From an uncultured bacterium (GTDB taxonomy: Bacteria > Armatimonadota > UBA5829 > DSUL01): a DNA stretch of 9,431 nt. The notes beneath the pieces were generated by a model. The model was not told where the DNA came from, did no database searches, and was given only the letters and a program-made list of their open reading frames with translations. A program made the translations under genes and the position numbers. Numbering within the stretch: position 1 is the stretch's first letter; each line of letters opens with the position of its first letter. The stretch is from the NCBI GenBank assembly GCA_937967775.1, contig CALCJH010000119.1:1-9431 (forward strand). The letters run 5' to 3'. Positions 6,500 through 9,431 of this stretch are shown here, piece after piece.

Positions 6500-7425
6500 C
6501 AACCATTCTCCTTGGTGCGGAATACGGTGGCGGTCACATCCGGGATACGCCAGTTCTCGAACCAGACGGAATCCTCCGGCACCGGCTCCTGTCCGGGCCA
6601 GAGATCCTGCATGGTAGCGAAGGAGGGAAGCTCGGGCAGGACGACATCCTGCCACAGGCGCTCCACCTGCTCGAATGTTCGCAGCGTGTGCTGCGGACGC
6701 ACCCGGGCATACTCCTGAAGGAGCTCCTGAGCTTTGTGCCCGAGATAGCGTGCCTCGTCCTCCACCATCCGCTCGCCTGTTCTGCGATTGGACTCGGGAG
6801 CGTCGGGCCCCATCGCGAAATGCGGCTCCCCGCCATCCCCAGAGGGGATGCGTGAGACATCCACACAGGCCGGATCCAGCGCCCACATCAGGGAGGTCTC
6901 CACGCGCCCCGCGTGGTCGCCGCCGCTCTTGCCGTCCCCGTCGAATCCGGGCCGGTTGGCCTCGAAGTCCGGCAGCGAATACAGCCGCGTCCCGACATGC
7001 GGGCGCACCAGTTCCACCATTCGATTGAGATCATTCCAGTTCGGGCCGTAGTGACCGGTCAGCAGGATGGCGGCGTGGAAGCCCATCGAGTCGGCGGTCC
7101 GGATGTGATACAGCACATTGCGGAAATGCTGCCAGGGAGGAAGCGAAGTGAGCCACTTGCGCTCCACTTGCCCCACGTGATTGTGCGCCCAGAACGCCGA
7201 TCCGCTGCACTCGTGAATATGCCAAAAGTCCGGCGGGGCCACGATACCACCGTAGCGCCGGGCCGCCTCGCACGCCACGCCGTGCGCCTTGAGGGCATCC
7301 AGTCCCAGGGCGTTCTGAGGACCGTGAGGCTCGCACAGACCGTAGGTGAAATAGACCACCGGGCACTCCCGGAACGCCTCCTCCAGCTGATCCGGGAACA
7401 TCCGCTCCCAGCGCACTTCCCTCAT
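6499..7425 (-). CDS. Creatininase-family amidohydrolase
   Basis: A cytoplasmic metal-dependent hydrolase of 308 residues from the chosen start. The family includes creatinine amidohydrolase, the FAPy-type deformylase ArfB and mycofactocin peptidase MftE, all cleaving C-N amide-type bonds. The N-terminal core carries the metal motif as E32-P-H34-G-P, with D43 in LGLDALKAHG. The second half has TGH125YGPNW in place of the usual NGHGGN, and GDHAG-RVETSLMWALDP with His171 and Glu176, matching the family's HAGxxETS. The ATG at 7425 is chosen because AGGAG (7436-7440) lies 10 nt upstream; the frame extends further upstream but would run into the divergent gene. It is the first gene of a two-gene operon with rpiB. 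The substrate is not predictable; creatinine itself is unlikely, because the Glu of the GHYEN motif in true creatininase is Gly127 here. Confidence 0.86.
   Translation of the reverse strand: MREVRWERMFPDQLEEAFRECPVVYFTYGLCEPHGPQNALGLDALKAHGVACEAARRYGGIVAPPDFWHIHECSGSAFWAHNHVGQVERKWLTSLPPWQHFRNVLYHIRTADSMGFHAAILLTGHYGPNWNDLNRMVELVRPHVGTRLYSLPDFEANRPGFDGDGKSGGDHAGRVETSLMWALDPACVDVSRIPSGDGGEPHFAMGPDAPESNRRTGERMVEDEARYLGHKAQELLQEYARVRPQHTLRTFEQVERLWQDVVLPELPSFATMQDLWPGQEPVPEDSVWFENWRIPDVTATVFRTKENG
6508..6513 (-). promoter_or_regulatory. Ribosome binding site of rpiB inside the upstream gene
   Basis: A strong AAGGAG with an 8-nt spacer to the ATG at 6499. It lies in the last codons of the creatininase-family gene and fixes the rpiB start. 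Confidence 0.75.
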
Positions 7426-7532
7426 CGCTGCCTGACTCCTTTGCCGGACATTGCTTCGCACCCACTTTAGCGCATTTTGAGCCATACTGCGCTGGTCCGG
7501 ACGGGGAGCTGGACGGCGGGAGACCTGCGGCA
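7426..7532. promoter_or_regulatory. Divergent intergenic region between the two hydrolase operons
   Basis: This 107-bp gap must serve both directions. It holds an AT-richer core (about 7465-7487, including actttagcgcattttga). No convincing -35/-10 pair stands out on either strand. The RBS of the plus-strand gene (GGGAG, 7518-7522, 10-nt spacer) and of the minus-strand gene (AGGAG, 7436-7440) lie at its ends. Shared regulation of the two operons is possible from the layout only. Confidence 0.4.
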
Positions 7533-8897
7533 ATGCCTTATTACTCTCACCTGGATGAAAACTGGATGGCTCTGCGCGAATGGCTTGACCTGAAGCGCGA
7601 GCATGGCGCAGCAACTGACGGGCTAGCCGGAGAAGTGGAACAGGAGCTGGAACGGCTGACAGCCCTTGTCCAGAAGGCCGAGCCGGATGCGGGACTACTG
7701 CACCGGGAGCCGGATGATCTGGAAGCCATCCGGGCGCTCCGGCCGGATGGCCCGCGGAGACTGGCTCCCCTCCCGGATGCGGAGGAGCTGGAGGATCGCA
7801 TCTTGGGAGCCTGGCTGGGACGCGGCGCAGGCTGCACCCTGGGTGTGCCGGTGGAGGGATTTTCGCGAGAGGAGATCCGCGCAGCCGCGGCCGCTCTGGA
7901 CCAGCCGTATCCGCTGGAGGGCTACTGGACGCGCCTGCCCAAGCCCACACTCTATCACAGCACATACAACGGCCTGCCGTACCGCCGCTTCCTGCGGGAT
8001 GAGATGATCTTCATGATGCCTGACGACGACCTGCTGTACACGCTGCTCGGGCTGTTGATCCTGGAGGAGTATGGGCCCGGCTTCACACCAGAAGATGTAG
8101 GAAGAGCGTGGCTGCGTTATGTGCCGTTCGCGTGCACGGCAGAGAAGCACGCTCTGGATAATCTCCGACGCGGCCTGAAGCCGCCGGAGACGGCCTATGC
8201 CAACAACCCGGACGGAGAGTATCTGGGAGCCGACATCCGCGCCGACCCGTGGGGATATGCCTGCGCCGGGTTGCCGGAGCTCGCAGCGGAGATGGCCTGG
8301 CGGGATGCCCGTGTCAGCCACACGCGAAACGGCATCTACGGGGCGATGTACTATGCGGCGCTCATCGCAAGCGTTCTCGCGACAGGGGACATCCGTGAGT
8401 CCATCCGCGTGGCGTTGACCGAAATCCCGGCGGAATGCCGGCTGGCTATCGCGCTGCGGGAAACGTTAGGGTGGTGCTCGGAGCTTCGCGACCTTGACAG
8501 CGTGCTGGACCGGATCTTCAACTCGCACAAAGGGATGCACATCGGGCACACCATCAACAACGCCGCGCTTGTGACGGCGGTGCTTGAGCTGGAGTCCCCC
8601 TCATTCGAAAGGATCATCACCCGCGCGGTGATGGCCGGTATGGACACGGATTGCAACGGGGCGACGGCGGGCTCCATCGCGGGGGCGGTCTGGGGAGCAA
8701 GCCGCCTACCGGAGCGCTGGATCTCTCCGCTCGGCAGCATCCACCGCTCCTATTTGAACGGGCTGGACGTGTGGGACTCGCGGGACATCGCAAGACGATT
8801 TGTGTGTGCAGCGCTCCGGGTGCGCCGGGAGGCGCTGAACGGAGCCACCAAAGGCTCGCAAAATCCTGAAGGAAAGGAGAACATCTCCACCCGATGA
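7533..8897 (+). CDS. ADP-ribosylglycohydrolase (ARH/DraG) family protein
   Basis: A 454-residue, probably cytoplasmic protein. From about residue 84 it shows the family fold: LEDRILGAWLGRGAGCTLGVPVEG (split by eye at 86-109), then MPDDDLLYTLLGLLILEE (162-179), matching the DD metal motif. SHTRNGIYGAMYYAALIA follows at 262-279. The C-terminal MDTDCNGATAG and SIAGAVWGA (370-389) hold the Asp371-Thr-Asp373 pair that completes the binuclear magnesium site. Known members remove ADP-ribose from proteins (DraG, ARH1/3) or act on related ribosides; ADP-ribosyl-Arg cleavage cannot be assumed. The first ~83 residues are a charged, helical-looking extension not needed for the core fold. GGGAG lies 10 nt before the ATG. 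It is divergent from the creatininase-rpiB operon, and its stop overlaps the next start by 4 bp (ATGA). Confidence 0.88.
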   Translation: MPYYSHLDENWMALREWLDLKREHGAATDGLAGEVEQELERLTALVQKAEPDAGLLHREPDDLEAIRALRPDGPRRLAPLPDAEELEDRILGAWLGRGAGCTLGVPVEGFSREEIRAAAAALDQPYPLEGYWTRLPKPTLYHSTYNGLPYRRFLRDEMIFMMPDDDLLYTLLGLLILEEYGPGFTPEDVGRAWLRYVPFACTAEKHALDNLRRGLKPPETAYANNPDGEYLGADIRADPWGYACAGLPELAAEMAWRDARVSHTRNGIYGAMYYAALIASVLATGDIRESIRVALTEIPAECRLAIALRETLGWCSELRDLDSVLDRIFNSHKGMHIGHTINNAALVTAVLELESPSFERIITRAVMAGMDTDCNGATAGSIAGAVWGASRLPERWISPLGSIHRSYLNGLDVWDSRDIARRFVCAALRVRREALNGATKGSQNPEGKENISTR

Positions 8898-9431
8898 GCA
8901 AAGTGCCCTTCGGGGAGCTTCCCCCGTACCGGAAGAGAACATTCGTGCCGCCTGGGGTTGACTGGGACGACCAGCAGGCGGTAGCCCGGCTATTCGATCT
9001 TCTAGAAGAGAAGCTGGCCGCGTGCAAGGGTCCCAGGGATCTGGAGCGGTGGCTTCTTGAGGAGAGCGAGCTGACGGCGGCGCTTGCCGAAGAGCGGACA
9101 CGCCGCTACATCGCAATGACCACGCACACCGAGGATCCCGAGGCGGAGGCCGAATACCTCCGTTTCGTGGAGAACATCCAGCCAATCAGCCGTGAGCGGG
9201 GCTTCCGGCTGGCGAAGCTGTATACGGAGCACCCACTCCGCCTGGAGCTTCCGCGAGATCGCTACTTTGTCCTGGACCGCGAGGCCGAGACCCAGGTTCG
9301 TCTGTTCCGACAGGAAAACATCCCACTGCAGACCGAGGAGACCCGTCTGGGGCAGCAATACCAGAAGCTGTCCGGATCGCTGACGGTCGAGTTCCAGGGA
9401 CGCGAGCAGACGCTGGTCCAGATGGCGAAAT
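8894..9431 (+). CDS. M3-family oligoendopeptidase (PepF-like), N-terminal part
   Basis: The first 179 residues of a zinc metallopeptidase; the 3' part lies outside the window. The visible region matches the N-terminal half of M3B oligoendopeptidases. It has a helical start (PPGVDWDDQQAVARLFDLLE), then YIAMTTHTEDPEAEAEYLRF (72-91), RYFVLDREAETQVRLFRQEN, and IPLQTEETRLGQQYQKLSGS leading into LTVEFQGREQTLVQMAK. The catalytic HExxH would come far downstream and is not seen. Members digest short peptides in the cytoplasm. The start overlaps the ADP-ribosylglycohydrolase stop (ATGA), so the two are translationally coupled. AAAGGAG at 8873-8879 is 14 nt upstream, a long spacing that suits re-initiation. 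Confidence 0.93.
   Translation, partial: MSKVPFGELPPYRKRTFVPPGVDWDDQQAVARLFDLLEEKLAACKGPRDLERWLLEESELTAALAEERTRRYIAMTTHTEDPEAEAEYLRFVENIQPISRERGFRLAKLYTEHPLRLELPRDRYFVLDREAETQVRLFRQENIPLQTEETRLGQQYQKLSGSLTVEFQGREQTLVQMAK

Noticed and set aside
7426..7965. Upstream extension of the creatininase frame to a start at 7965 (or to the ATG at 7485)
   Set aside because: The long extension runs antisense through the well-supported ADP-ribosylglycohydrolase gene and is Pro/Arg-rich with no family match. ATG-7425 has a good RBS and begins at the family's N-terminus.

Overview
The window is GC-rich and tightly packed. Its features suggest an environmental, biofilm-type bacterium outside the well-studied groups. 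The main clues are a PEP-CTERM (exosortase-sorted) envelope protein, a very large secreted protein built from FlgD-like and other Ig-like domains, and a GSGNGE-type RpiB. Armatimonadota would fit, and Planctomycetota or Verrucomicrobiota are alternatives. This is inference only, because no rRNA or other phylogenetic marker lies here.

Positions 1-5063 (minus strand) are one uninterrupted reading frame that runs off the left edge, with 1687 codons visible. It encodes an exported protein with an N-terminal signal peptide. A long array of FlgD-type Ig domains follows, then Ig-like, DUF11-like and fibronectin-III-like domains. Inside the array, a unit of about 213-220 residues is repeated four times. 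Each unit pairs an unusual aromatic, Gly/Tyr-rich domain (NNWLGWMVY motif) with a more ordinary FlgD-type domain. Upstream on the same strand, after a 247-bp gap with hairpin potential, is a small PEP-CTERM protein (5311-5877). It has its own TATAAT promoter element and a strongly self-complementary leader.

Positions 6047-7425 (minus strand) hold a two-gene operon: a creatininase-family amidohydrolase followed by ribose-5-phosphate isomerase B, joined by a TGATG stop/start overlap. Across a 107-bp divergent intergenic region, the plus strand carries an ADP-ribosylglycohydrolase-family protein (7533-8897). It overlaps by 4 bp the start of an M3-family oligoendopeptidase (PepF-like), which is cut by the right edge.

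The left half is therefore an envelope/surface module. The right half is a set of small-molecule and peptide hydrolases plus a pentose-phosphate isomerase, arranged as two divergent coupled operons. A role for the latter in handling ribosylated compounds is possible but unproven. There are no tRNA or rRNA genes, insertion sequences or CRISPR arrays.
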